DNA of 38,648 nucleotides from Monosiga brevicollis MX1. Taxonomy: Eukaryota > Opisthokonta > Choanoflagellata > Craspedida > Salpingoecidae. Positions 1 through 12,442 of this stretch are shown in pieces. The translations under genes were made by a program, and so were the position numbers. Numbering within the stretch: the first letter of the stretch is position 1; every line of letters starts with the position of its first letter. The notes under the pieces are model-generated. The model saw only the letters and a program-made list of their open reading frames with translations. It was not told the origin of the DNA and did not search any database. The stretch lies in contig NW_001865058.1 in assembly GCF_000002865.3 (NCBI RefSeq), positions 308,010 through 346,657 of the forward strand, written 5' to 3'.

Positions 1-3000
1 TATGGTGAGGCACTTTTGGGGCGCAACCTTGTGCGTGTGGCCCCAGACACCGTCGTGCGCACAAAGAGCTTTCAGCAGGGCTTGTGCACGAGTGAACGCC
101 CACTCCCCGTGGACGATGACCAGCATTGTCGTTTTGTCGTATACACCGGCTCTGATTCGGATGATTCGTGGGCTGGCAATGTGAGCATCGGTGTTCTCCG
201 TGTGGACCCATCTTCGTGCTTGCCTGCTGCCCCGACAATCATCACAGATTTGAGTGATGTAGCCGTGTATTTGGATGGGACCTCAATCAAGTACCAGGGT
301 AGCGTGGTGAGCAGTGATTACGGGATAGGCCGACCTCTCTCCACGGGGATGCATGTTGAAGTGGATGTGGACCCGGAAGGCAGCGTGAGCTTTATCATTG
401 ACGGAAAACCATGTGGTGTTGCCTTGAAAAACTTTGTCCCGTCCACCGCCACCACCCCACTTTACGCCATTGTAGATGTGTATGGCCAGTGCCAATCCGC
501 CCGCATCGCAGCCTCGCACCGAAGCACCGCTGCGCCCCATAGCTTTGCCTTTGCTGGCCGGGATGAGCTGGTGCAAAACTGCTTGAGACTCACCACACGG
601 ATGCGCCTCGAGACGCAGCCAACACAACCGACGGGTGATAATGATGGTATCACAACTTTGGAAGGATCCAAACCGGCAGGCCCAGCAGGCGCGGTCACGC
701 CCGAGCCTACGCGTGACACCAAAACGACAGAAGCCGAGCTTGACCCATTGCCTGCTTTGCGCGCCTGGATTCGAGACGCGGGCGTGTCCTCGCAGTCCGC
801 CCCTGTGCTGATGCTGGATCGACTTCCTTTCCGAGCCACCCTATTGCAGCCTGCGCTTAGCGCACCACCCTTAGGCGCTTTACACCATGATTCCATTCTG
901 CTACCGCCCCGTATGGTGGCCTGCGAGCTCACCCATGTGCCAACCAAATTGGACGTTGCTGCTGAAGATGATGGCGACGGAAGTGCCGATAGCAAGAATG
1001 AGGGCATCGGCGCCCCCTTGCCTCGTCTCCCCTTCCGACATCAACTTCGGGAGACGTGGTTGCACGTGACGCGACTGGTGTTTGCGCCTGATTTTGCGAA
1101 ACTCGCGATGGCCGAGCAAGCTGGGCTCCTTGGGGCCAGTTGGGCTCTGGCGCAGACGTATGACATGCATGATCTCCTGCCAAGAGAAGACGATGATTGG
1201 GTGACCGCTGCCTTGGAACGTGCAGTGCAACCCGCTCCCCTGCGTCACTTATTCGCGACTGATCTGCCCACGGCTTTGCAGCGGCTTCTTGAGCCCACCA
1301 CAACTAAACACGTCCGCCGATTTTTTGGGCAGGACGCTCCAAGCCGCTTTGCACATCTTGAGTTTACTACTGCGACTGAAGCACTCGAGCAGTATTTGCG
1401 GCGCGAAGGCCTGCACAGTGACGGCCCCGTTTGTTCTTGTTGTGATCGGGCCATCACGCTCGGCCCGACATTTGAAGTCGACGTTGAGTTGCGCAAGCTG
1501 TGCAGTGCCTGTGCCCACATGTGCACGACCCCTGCCGAGGTGGCTCAGGGCCCGGCTTGGTGGCCAGCGCCTGGGCCTAGCTGTCAGGCTGAGGCCGGCC
1601 CCATGGGCTGTCGTGCGCATCATGTTGATATTTCTGATCCCGCTAGTGTAGCGCGGTGTACATCAGCAACGCTGACTACATCTACCATCCTAGCGTCCAC
1701 TAGGAGCGAGTGCGTGCCCCCGACAACAGCCAATGGGGGTGGTGTACCCGTGACCTTTTGGCGTTTTGATCTTTACCGTCAAGACCAGGGTGAGGTGGCC
1801 CTCAGTGGCGTGCATGGCTTTGTTTTGGACACGGAGTCGGGAGAGGAAGACAAGCTGGAATCTGTACTTATGGACGTATCGGTGCACCAGCCGCGGGAAA
1901 CAACAACAAATTGTCCGCCGCGCCAGCTCGAAGTCAGCGTTTCTGCTAAAGTCTTTTCCATCTGCTTGGTGATACCCTCCACTTACCGACTTGAATATGT
2001 CGCCCTGGCCTCGGATGGCCCCCTCGCCGTGCAACGCGTCATAGGCCGCCAAGGCCTGTGCTTTGAGCACACAGATTTATGGTTTGCCCACGATCTTTCG
2101 AAACATGTGGGCTCCAACACGGTCGCTTTGTTGCCCCGTCCTGCACTGCGCCACCTTCGCGGCTTTGGGAGAAGCATGGCGAAGACTGCACCAGTTCTTC
2201 CCTTGTCTTGTCATGATGAGCTGAACCACGTGCCTTTGGACATGGTGAGCTTCGCCCTTGCTGACCATCAGGAATACCAGCGCGCGACGCACGCTGCCGT
2301 GCAGACCCTGCAGATCCAGTTGGCCAGGCTCATTGCTCTCGGTTGGTGGAAGCAGCAAAAAGGCAAGCTGCGCTGTTCGGCCCCCACCTCAGCAGCCAGC
2401 TCGCCGGCTCGTGTCGAAGAAAAAGCGGATGGGTCGCCTTGCCCGGTTGATGAACCGGGGTCATGGCCCTGGACACTCGCGATGCTACGACTATGGGGAG
2501 CTCAGCGTCTAGTTCCAGCTGCGAACACGGCAGCTTTGGCTGCAACCAGTCTATCAAGCGAGCAGCTACCCGTGATCCGACTCTCTGGGGAGCAATTGGA
2601 CGACCTAGCAAGTCTTTTGCTGGCCGAGAGCCAACGCGTGCGTGAAGTTGCTGGTCCCACTGTGGCCACGCTGATCACCAAAGACGGTGATAACCAGCCG
2701 CACTTGCTTCAGGGCCAAGTGATCTTGCCCAATGCAAGTTCCTTGCGCCTGGCCGTGCCTCACCTCTGCGTGGACAAGTGCACTTTGCACCTGTGCGACG
2801 GCACTGGTCTGGAGCTGGCCTGTTTGAGCGAATCATTGCAGTCCAACGCGGTTTGGACCGTCCCAGGCAACGAAGTGCGTTGGTTCCTGCGGGGATCTAC
2901 TGAAGCGCTGCAATCGGCCCGTTTTCAAATACGCGTTGCTCGAGCGTGGAGTCAGGAGCTCGTTGAAGACGCTGACATCCTCACAGCCAACGGTATCAAC

Positions 3001-6000
3001 TTTGGTTTCTTGGAAGCAGCACAGGCGCTTTTACACCAGCACTGTGCCGTGCTCTCAGAGCGCGCCTTGCTTGATTGGGCTGAAAGCTGTTGCCTGCTGG
3101 CCCAACTTCCGTGGGAGGGTGACCAAACGCTTGGACCACGACAACTGGCAATGTTGGCTGACGTACTTCCCCATATCATGGCTCAGCTGGGCCCGACGAT
3201 CCGATGCCGCTTGCGTGCAGTGCTGCAGCGCGTGCAGCTGCGCCGCCACCTTGAATGGAACGACTTTTTTGGTCAAGTTTTTGCTCATAATGATTGCCTT
3301 TACCGAGTCATCGATATCACAACCATGCTGCATACGCGGGAAGACGACGCGAGTCTCAATGATTTTCGCGACGAAGGGACCGATGGTGGACAAGAAGACC
3401 CCCGGCTTCGGTTGATTCTGAAGGCCGAACGGGTAGACTGCGACGACTCGTTGGACACGGGATCAGAAGACACGATTTGCGTGGAGATGTATCCATGGCG
3501 TGCTGCTCAAGAGCTAGCCTCGCACTTGGACATGTTGCGGCTCAGCAGCCCTGCACTGGTACGGGTGCTGCCTTTTCCGCTCCGTGCAGAGGAACCGGAT
3601 AGGGATGATGACTTTTTTGTGGATGATGCAGACTTGCGCGGCCAGCTATTGCTCCCTGAGGAGCCAGAACATGGACAGAGCCTCAACAGTCATCGTGCCG
3701 CCAAGACCTGGGAAGGTGATCGCCAGACCCTATCAGATTTGCTGCGACATTTGCGGGCCCGCCTTTTCACTTTCCCATTCGATGGAACGATTCCTGGCTG
3801 GCACACCTTGAGCACTGAGTTGACGGCGATTCAAGCAAGCCTGGAATCATCCCACTCTGCTACGCTTGCACATGCTGCCATGGGTGGTTTGGAAGGCAGC
3901 CCGGCCATGAATGCGGTATCTTCCTCAGCTGGCCGGTGGGTGGACATCGAAGAGACAATGACTGCGCTGCGTGCCCAACTCCATGGGCTTGGAGAAGAGA
4001 ACGCTGATCACAAACGCGTTGTTGTGGATCATGTTCGTGACCTCGATGCAGAGCTCAACACAACAGACACTGAGGATGCCATAGCGATTATTGCAGCTTT
4101 GCTGAGTGGCAGCCATAGTGGGCGGTCGCCTTGGGCGTTAGCTGAGCTGCTCTTGACACTGGAGGAGCAACTTGAGCAAGCACAGTGCGTGCGAGAGGCT
4201 CACAAGACGGCCCCCGTCGTCATGCTTCCACTTTATCGCATTGCAGGCGCCGTTGGCCTTCGCAGCATGACTGTACCCTTCGCTTCGCAAGCGGAGCCAT
4301 TTCCCCACCCAGCTGACTTTGCCAGGCGTTCTGATTATGTGGCCTTTGTCAAAGCGCGCCTGCGCCCAGGCATGCGGGTGCAACTTTTGCAAGATTCGGA
4401 GGGCGTGAGTGCCGGGGATGTCGGCGTATTCATTCAGTCCAACTCCAGAACCCCACCCGTGCAATGCAAGTGGAAGCAATACGGTCACACGCGATGGGTA
4501 CATTGGCATGAGATCGTGTTGCTACCCCCCACCGAGGTACCTGGTTTGAGCCAGACGCATGACATTGGCGAGGCCACCCTCAAAGCCCTCTCGTGGTCTG
4601 CTCATGAGGAGACGAACTCCCCTCAACAAGGCAGTGAACTGGCTTTGTCAGCGACCACATGGGATAGCCAAGAACCTGGTCTCGAAAATTTGTGCGACAG
4701 CGCGCGAACCAGAGTCGAGGCGGTGGCTTCGTCGTTGCTACAAGGAGAGGCATGGAGCCTCTTTGCGCTTCTGGCAGACGTGCAATTGCAACCTGAGCAA
4801 TGGCAGGCAGTGGTATTCACGGCGCGCTTTGACGAAGCTGGTCGCTGGGCACATGCCGGGCCTCTGACATGGATAGACCTGGCGCTACGTGGCGGTACCA
4901 TCCTGGGTGCACAGCTGTGCATGGAGCTGCTTGGCATGCACGATTTGATGACGACTGGTGATGACCTTGACTTGAGCACGTTGATTCGTGTCGGTGCCGT
5001 TGATCGTGCCTTGCTGGCTGTGATGGCTCACCAGTCACCTGAGGCACAGCACGACATATTGAGGCAGTTGCCTCAGGCGCGACGCAGCGCACTTCTAGGC
5101 CGTGCAGTTGAACTTGGAGCGTGGCGTGACTCAGCGGTGCGCCTTCCTCCCTTGATGACACGAGGATTGGTGCCCCAGTTATGGGACCCCATGCTTCAGG
5201 TGATGCGAGTTTTGGACGTGATGGAGGCTTTGGCAGAAGGCAGCCATCCGCTGACGGGCGTCAACCTCCTACATTGGGCTCTCTTACCAGCCGTTTACCA
5301 ATATCACTGCATCTTTGCCCCAAGCCGGCGTGTGGATGTGCAATATGGCCCCTTTTTTACTGAGAAAGCTGATGCAGCGCTGCTGGCCTGGGGTGACGAG
5401 CTCGCGCATGCCTTAAACCCTCGCGATGACGAGGTGGCCGTACCGAAACCCGCTTTACTGGCGTTGGATGACGTTCCTGCCGAGGAACCAGCGATGTCGG
5501 AGATGACTTGTTATCAGCCCTCGTGGTGTGCGCAGCCCAGTGTTTCAGCTTTGCTGTCCGAGCTGGATGCGCTTGAAGCGTGGTGCAACGAGCCTTCCAA
5601 AGTGGCTGTGTTGCATTGGCATGACCACTACGATGTGAGCCAAGTAGTAGCCCTGTTACGTGGCATGTTAGCCCGACGTTACCCCTTGGTGGTGACTTGC
5701 TGGCCTCATGCCCTAGCAGGCCGCGTGACTGAACTACTCAATGCCGGCATGACTCTGGTGGGCCCGACAATATATGAGCTGGGTGTGGATGCTGTTTTGT
5801 GCCCGTTGCCCTTCTTGCGCGAAGGCGTGCGCCACATCCTCGGAGCGCTACCTCTTCCATCAGACCATGAAGCCTGGCTCCAGGCCGTGGCTGCATCAAG
5901 CGGCGACAATCAAGAGGTTCGGATCACTTATGAGGTGCCTGATCATGAGCACGTGCTTGCCGGGGTCGACCAGTCTCATCTATTTCCTCAGATGGAACCT

Positions 6001-8162
6001 CATTCAACCAATGGCTTCTACTGTGACATTTGCAACCGTCGAAGTGATAGCAATGAAGGCCGCGTGTAAGTTGAATGTTACTGGGTCAAAAGTCCGAACA
6101 AAGGTGTGAAAAAAGCATTGCCAATAGCCAGAGAAGAAGAGGGGAGAGGGGAGACATCAAGAGAGGCGGGCTTGAAGTGGCAAACGATGCGTGATCAACT
6201 TGGTTGTGGTTATGAGGTTGCGATGCTCGTGTGTTCCACAATGTTTCCTGCTGTTGGTATCTGGCTTCCCGTCATTAATGGCACTTTTTGTCTGTTTTTA
6301 TCAATTCTTTGGGTCGAATGTTTGGCTTTCTTTTGCTGACTTCTCGTGCTGATCCCGTTTGGTTTGAGATGTAGGCGCTGCATCAGTGGCTGCGATTACG
6401 ACCTTTGCAGCTCATGCTTGGCTGAAGAAACTTCAAAAAGCACGACGCAACATACGCGCCTTGTACGTGCGACAGAGCCATCACTCTACCGACCTGTGCG
6501 TGCAAATGGCCAAGATCCTGCACCAGCACTGCCGGCGACGCTGGATGGCCTTGCACACTTACCCATCCAAGCGCTGCGGGCGCGCTACGGCACCCTGCGC
6601 TGGGCTGGCGATATGATAGTTGCCCCACATCTCAAGCTGCTGCAGTTTCTGCAAGATCCCAAGCTCCACCGTGCGCGTGCCTGGATCTCGATGCCGCTGA
6701 AGGAGGAGCTACTCAAGCAACACTTGACCAGCACCATGCGCACCGAAGCCGAACATGGGCCCACCCTACGTGTGGACCGATTGCGTGCTCAGTCACTCGA
6801 AGCATGGGACGTGCAAAGCAACCGCCTCCGACTACCAACGCTGGCAGAGGAAGCGCGGACCGTGTATGCACAAATCGCTGAGCAGCTGGCGGTGCACGTG
6901 AAAGAGGATGCGCGCTTTTTGCACCTGGCTTCGAAGTTTTGGAAGATTCGCCTGCTGGGTGAAGGAGGAGATGACTATGGAGGGGTCTACGCCGAAAGCA
7001 CAACCGAGTGTCTTTCAGAGCTGCGGGACATCAAGACTCGCGTCTTGGTGCCCACACCCAATGGGGTAGCGGACCATGGCAGCCAACGAGATTTGCTTCT
7101 CATCAACCCCGACCTGCGCCCGTTTGAGAGCGAACATGATCGGACTCTGCTGCACTTTTTGGGATACTTAATTGGCTTCAGCATCCGTTCGGGTGAGCCC
7201 ATTGACCTGCCACTGGCCCCGTGCATGTGGTCGATGTTGCTCGGCACAGCCCTTACAGCTGAGGATGTGCCGGAGGTGGACCTGAGTTTTGCGCGCACGC
7301 TCAACCAAATCCGCGCCCTACCCGAGGACGACGATCTCTTGCTGGCGTGCTGCCTGCCCACAACCATGTGCACGGCGGGCGGTCGACAAGTCACGGTAAT
7401 TGAAGGACTCGACGTGCTGGACGCGCGAAACAAGCAGCGGTTTTGCGATGAGGCTTTGCGCATCTACTTGAAGCAGTTTGACGAGGTGTTGACTCCCGTG
7501 CGGGAGGCACTTGCCAAAGTTCTGGCGCATGAGCACATGTTGTACATGTTCACGCCCGCCGAGCTCGAAACGCTGGTGTGCGGAAGCCAGGACGTGGACC
7601 TGGCCTTGTTGCGCGCCAACACGCGTTACGAGGGATTGAAAGAGACGGACGACGTTGTGACGTGGTTCTGGGAGGTGCTCAGTGAGTTTACTATGGAACA
7701 AAAGCAACTTTTTGTGCGCTTTACATGGGGGCGCACGCGTTTGCCCCGATCTACGGCTGAGTTTCGCGGCCGTTCCTTCCGCCTTTCGGAGCTTGAGCGC
7801 TCTTCCGCTTCAGAAACCCAAGCCGCTTTGCCTGGTATGTTTCGTGCAGCACCTGATTCTTCTCCGTTTGTAGTTGTGCCCAACCAAATCTTATTGCCCG
7901 TCGACTCACCTGTATTGCTCACGGTCGGTGCCAATCTCGGCATTCAACAGAGTCCTACACCTGTTTTTTTCAGCTCCTGCTTCCGCACTATCGATCAAAG
8001 AAAGCCTTGCGACAAAAATTGGTCGCGGCCATAGAGAACTGTCGCGCCATTGATGCCGATTACAACGCTGCTGACGTTGATGATGACGACTCGGATGAAG
8101 ATGACTCATACTTCACAGACGAAGAGAGCGGTGATGAGAATGAGTTTATGTGGTATGTGTGA
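1..8162 (+). CDS. HERC2-like HECT E3 ubiquitin ligase (5' end outside the window)
   Basis: This encodes the C-terminal ~2,580 residues of a very large ubiquitin ligase. The reading frame is open to base 1, so the start lies upstream. Exons: 1-6065, 6375-7834, 7951-8162. A Neuralized/SPRY-like segment lies near 340-500 (PLYAIVDVYGQC). A CPH/MIB-HERC2-like beta domain lies near 4360-4525. A ZZ zinc finger is split by the first intron: FYCDIC before it and CISGCDYDLCSSC after it. The HECT N-lobe carries WKIRLLGEGGDDYGGVY near 6940. The second intron (116 nt) ends just before the catalytic loop, and only the spliced frame gives LPESYTCFFQLLLPHY with the thioester cysteine. An acidic tail ends in MWYV. 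The HECT sequence, including FTWGRTRLPRSTAEFRG, resembles human HERC2, and ZZ plus CPH fits that family. No RCC1 repeats are visible here; they could lie upstream. Function, transfer of ubiquitin to substrate, is inferred from the family. Confidence 0.9.
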
Positions 8163-8739
8163 AAGGTCAAGTTCGGAGTCATTGGAAAGGGTGTCAAGTC
8201 AAGCTTTGCGCTTGCCTCGCATCAAGACCTTCGACTCTTGGTTTGGGGAGGACGTGCAAGTAAGGGGCGAGGTCATGACCAAGAGTGTATCAGATAAAAT
8301 CGAACCAGTGCTATCTATTTGCTTCTGTGGAACAGAGGAAAATATTCGATTGGGATAAAGGAGGAAACTGTGGAGGCTGTCGTGAGTGGACTTTGCTTTT
8401 TCTTTTCTTGTTTGGCTCATCTTGGCGCTGCACACTACCCTTCAAGGCAGTGTGGCGCGAAAAGCATCAGAAAACAAACCAAAAAAAAAACAGAAAAAAA
8501 CCCGGAAAAAAAAAAAAACAAAGAACGCACGCATGATGGTGCGGAAAGGTGGGGCAGGAAGACGAGAGAAATACAAACAAACGGAAATGGCAACGGAGGA
8601 CATGAAAACCAAAAGGAACGAGCACTGCCGCCAAGACAGGGACTGAGTCCCCAAAACAGCTCCCCTACGCTCGCGCAGGAAGGAATGTATGTTGGGCGGA
8701 GCAGGGAAACGCACGGGCGCCGTCCGTTGTCATGGACAC
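8163..8739. other. Intergenic 3' flanks, convergent genes
   Basis: This holds the 3' flanks of the HECT gene (+) and SDHA (-). It contains an A-rich tract around 8478-8525 and no coding sequence I can support. Open frames across it are low-complexity lysine-rich readings of that tract. Confidence 0.6.
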
Positions 8740-11014
8740 TTAGTACTTGCGGATAACCGGGGGTACCGTGGTGACCTCCTCCTTGTCGAGAGTGTGGTCA
8801 ATGACGGGGCGGTACGAGAGGTTGACGGCGCCCGTCTTTTCGTCAATGGTCGACAGGGTGTGCTTGCGCCAGTGTTGCTCAAAAGAACGCTCCTTTTGAC
8901 CTTCCAGGGGCTTGCTGTAGTCAAACTCGTCCTCACGGTTGGGGAAGTCCTCGCGAGCGTGAGCACCACGGCTCTCCTTGCGAGCCTCTGCTGAGACAAT
9001 GGTTTGCGTGGCGCAAAGCATCAGATTCTGCAGCTCAAGAGCCTCGATAAGGTCGGTGTTGAAAACAAGGCCACGGTCGAAGAGCTTCATGTCGCTCTGC
9101 ACGACAGAGTACAGGTCCTCCATCTTCTGAACGCCCTCCTTGAGGGTGGGGCCATCACGGAACACGGCGGCATGGGTTTGCATGGTCTTTTGCATTTGGA
9201 GACGGAGATCGGCAACTGAAGAGCGACCGTCAGCAAAGCGCGTGGCATCGAGACGAGCGATGGAGGCTTCACCGGCGTTGGCAGGAAGAGGGCTCAGCTT
9301 CTCGCCGGGCTTGTTAATCTCGGAGATGGTGTTGGCGCAGGCACGGCCAAAGACGACGATATCCAGCAGAGAGTTGGCACCGAGGCGGTTGGCGCCATGA
9401 ACTGAGGCGCAGGCGACCTCGCCGGCAGCGTAGAGACCGGGGACAACTTGCTCCTGGCCATTCTTGTTCGTGATGACTTGACCACGCCAGTTGGTGGGCA
9501 CGCCACCCATGTTGTAGTGGACGGTGGGCAGGACGGGGATGGGTTCCTTGGTAACGTCAACGCCGGCAAAAATGGCGGCTGTCTCGCTGATGCCGGGCAA
9601 ACGCTCTTGAAGGACCTCGGCGGGGAGGTGCGAGAGCTGCAGGTAAACGTGGTCCTTGTCGGGGCCGCAGCCACGGCCTTCACGAATCTCAATGGTGGAG
9701 GAACGAGAGACGACATCACGCGAGGCCAGATCCTTGGCGGTGGGGGCGTAGCGCTCCATGTAGCGCTCGCCCTCGGAGTTGAGAAGGATACCACCTTCGC
9801 CACGGCAACCCTCGGTGATGAGGCAGCCGGCACCGTAGATGCCAGTGGGGTGGAACTGAACAAACTCCAGGTCCGAGTTGTGGAGACCAGCGCGGGCGAC
9901 CATGGCATTACCGTCACCAGTGCAGGCATGCGCCGAGGTGGCGGAGAAGTAGCAGCGGCCAAAGCCACCGGTGGCCAGAACCGTGTTCTTGCAGTGGAAG
10001 CGATGGAGGGTACCGTCCTCCTGGCACATGGCAAGGACACCGACGCACTCGCCCTCGTCATTCATGATGAGGTCCAGGGCGAAGTACTCGATAAAGTAGG
10101 CGGTGTCATAGCGCAGGCTCTGGCCATAGAGGGTGTGCAAAAGACTGTGGCCGGTACGGTCAGCAACGGCGCAGCAACGATGGGCCTGGCCGCCACGGCC
10201 ATAGTCCAATGACTGAGCACCGAAGGCGCGTTGGTAGATACGACCGTCCTCGGTACGGGAGAAGGGCATGCCATAGTTCTCGAGCTATGGTTGGACAGGG
10301 GTCGGCACGAGAGGCGATGCATTCGTGGTGGCGTGAGCATAAACGCCACGGTCAATAGAAAACTCCGTCAAAGCAATCGCATGCGGAACGGGCACGAGCC
10401 CGAAGAAAGGAACCCAAAAGCTTGACAGCGAACAACACGTGCATGCACACAAACGTTGAATCATCGCCACAAGTTCGGCAGAAACAAACCTCAATGACGG
10501 TGTTGGGCGCCTCCTTGGACATGTAGTGAATGGCGTCCTGATCACCGAGCCAGTCGGAACCCTTGACCGTGTCGTAAAAATGCCAACGCCAATCGTCATT
10601 CTCCATGTTACCAAGCGCGGCGTTGATGCCGCCCTAATGACAACCAAGCAAAAGGAATGCAAGACAGTGCTTAAGATTGAGAGATGCCATGGGACACGCA
10701 GGCATATGATATGATGACGCTCGGCTGTGAAGCGGTGACGCCATTCCATTGGTCGGCAGTACCTGGGCAGCCACCGTGTGGGAACGAGTGGGGAAGAGCT
10801 TGGTGATGCAAGCCGTCTTGAAGCCCTTCTCCGTCAGGCCAAAGGCGGCACGGAGACCCGCGCCACCGGCACCAACGACAACGGCATCAAACTCATGGTC
10901 CACAATGGGGTAGGCCGAGGACACCTGTTCCGTAGCGCGAGCGCGACGAAGGCTGGTATGCAGCTGGCGGCTGGCGCTGCGTGCCGCCGTGGACTTGACC
11001 ACGCGTGTAAACAT
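8740..11014 (-). CDS. SDHA: Succinate dehydrogenase flavoprotein subunit, mitochondrial
   Basis: This is the catalytic subunit of respiratory complex II; it oxidises succinate to fumarate and passes electrons through covalent FAD to the iron-sulfur subunit. Exons in transcript order: 10763-11014, 10490-10633, 8740-10284, giving 646 residues (human 664). The first ~35 residues are rich in Arg and Ser and lack acidic residues, as expected of a mitochondrial presequence. The FAD-binding motif [11 protein letters not shown] follows. [15 protein letters not shown] contains the histidine that carries FAD, and intron 1 falls three residues after it. Also visible are [28 protein letters not shown] and the C-terminus PPVIRKY, all strongly conserved in the family. 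The start is the ATG heading the presequence. The iron-sulfur and membrane-anchor subunits are not in this window. Confidence 0.97.
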
Positions 11015-11177
11015 GGTGAAACCCAAAGAGACGAAAAAGAAAACCTGTATTGCTCGCAGCGGGGTAGCAACAAGAAGAAAAATACCAGATGAGAATGGCG
11101 AGCAAGAGGTGTCACAGAGAGGAAGAGAAAAAAAAAGAGAGAGAGAGAAGAAGAAGGGGGGGGGGGNGGGGGGGGGG

Positions 11178-11227
11178 NNNNNNNNNNNNNNNNNNNNNNN
11201 NNNNNNNNNNNNNNNNNNNNNNNNNNN
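11178..11227. other. Assembly gap of 50 N flanked by poly-G
   Basis: There are 50 consecutive N, with one isolated N at 11167. G runs border both sides (about 11157-11177 and 11230-11244). The round length suggests a placeholder gap, so true size and content are unknown. Poly-G probably stopped the sequencing reads. Confidence 0.95.
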
Positions 11228-11833
11228 TTGGGGGGGGGGGGGGGATGCAATAATGCGAGTGTGATGAAGGAGCAGTGCTCCAACAAGACAAAACGCCACA
11301 CGACCAAGAAAGACCACCGAGTCACCTCGAGGCCCAGCTGCCAGTCGAGATGGCCCACGATGAGCAACAAGGCAGTGTCAACCAAATGCAGATACACAGG
11401 ATAATCGGCCAGACAGGCAGACAAGCAGGCAGGTTGCACCCAAGGCAAGCGGCACACACACACACACACTCAAGGAAGAGGCAGAACGAGGGACGCTCAA
11501 GACACTGTTCCGGGATAGAACCCACAGCCTTTTGCACGCCACAATTCAAATGCATTGGGCACCAACGAGGGCTCTGCCACGGCTGTGAGACACACGCACG
11601 CACACAACGTATACTGGGGCTGCCGTTTCAAGAGCACACACGCACATGCTCGCGCCCAAGCAGGTGCATTCTCACTGGTCAAGCCAAGAACGACAAACCT
11701 CCCCAAAAATAAACCCTTTACAACCAAGCAAGACCGACACAAGAACACCATCACGCCCTAACTTCCCTCTCATCCCACTGAACCGCCCTTGCTGAACCTG
11801 TACCTCACTGAATCATATGGCGCTGCCATTTCA

Positions 11834-11835
<2 letters not shown>

Positions 11836-11878
<43 letters not shown>
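11836..11878. repeat. (CA)n microsatellite
   Basis: About 21 perfect CA units lie in the intergenic region, followed downstream by CT-rich sequence. Confidence 0.95.
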
Positions 11879-11881
<3 letters not shown>

Positions 11882-12442
11882 AGCAAGGGTTTCTTACAAA
11901 GATAAAAGAGAGAAATAACACATCCTTTTCTCGCTCTCTCTCTTCTCTCTCTTATATCTCTCTCTCTTTTTCTCTCTCTTGAATGTCTTGGTCTTGGGCC
12001 TGTTTCTCTTGAATGCCTCGCTCTAGAGGCCATCCCTCTGAAATCACTCGCCCTGTGGTGCCTTTCTCTGACATCAGCTCTGCTCTCCCATAAGTTCTCT
12101 TTCGTTCTCTCTGACAACCTCTGAAGCGCGCTCCGCTCTCAAACCTTCTCTGACCCTCTGACACTCTCTTTCTCACTCTTTCTTTCTCTCTTCTCTTCTT
12201 CTGCGGCAGTGGCTTTAGATAATTATTTGAATAAAGTTTTCACAAAAAATACACGCTAAACAATTCACACTTGACGGTGGGCACAACCAAATGGTGGTTT
12301 TGTCAGACAAAAGGATGGCGATGATGCAACCACTTTTTACTCTTCTTCACAAAAAAAAAAAGTCGCGTAGCGAACAAAATGGGGAGGGAAAAAGCTGGCG
12401 ACGGCGGCGGCGGCGGCGGCATCGCTTCATCGCGAACCGTGC

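Larger units (their letters stand above)
11015..12442. other. Intergenic stretch with gap and low-complexity DNA
   Basis: This lies between the SDHA start and the 3' end of the CaV-beta-like gene. It contains the N gap, a (CA)n run, a CT-rich block near 11930-12200 and an AT-rich patch near 12215-12275. A 145-codon open frame at 11275-11712 (+) shows no recognisable domain and a composition typical of chance frames. No gene is supported. Confidence 0.55.

Noticed and set aside
9294-10061. 255-codon - strand open frame
   Set aside because: Alternative frame of SDHA, rich in Pro/Ser/Thr from codon third positions; no domain.
9448-10212. 254-codon + strand open frame
   Set aside because: It is the antisense of the highly conserved SDHA third exon; no family resemblance of its own.
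11500-11585. tRNA-like GGGTTCTATCCC on the - strand
   Set aside because: The T-loop lacks the purine-A after TTC, no A box is found and no cloverleaf closes.
11275-11712. Possible gene in the intergenic region
   Set aside because: Composition is His/Gln/Arg-rich from CA repeats, with no domain and no splice support.
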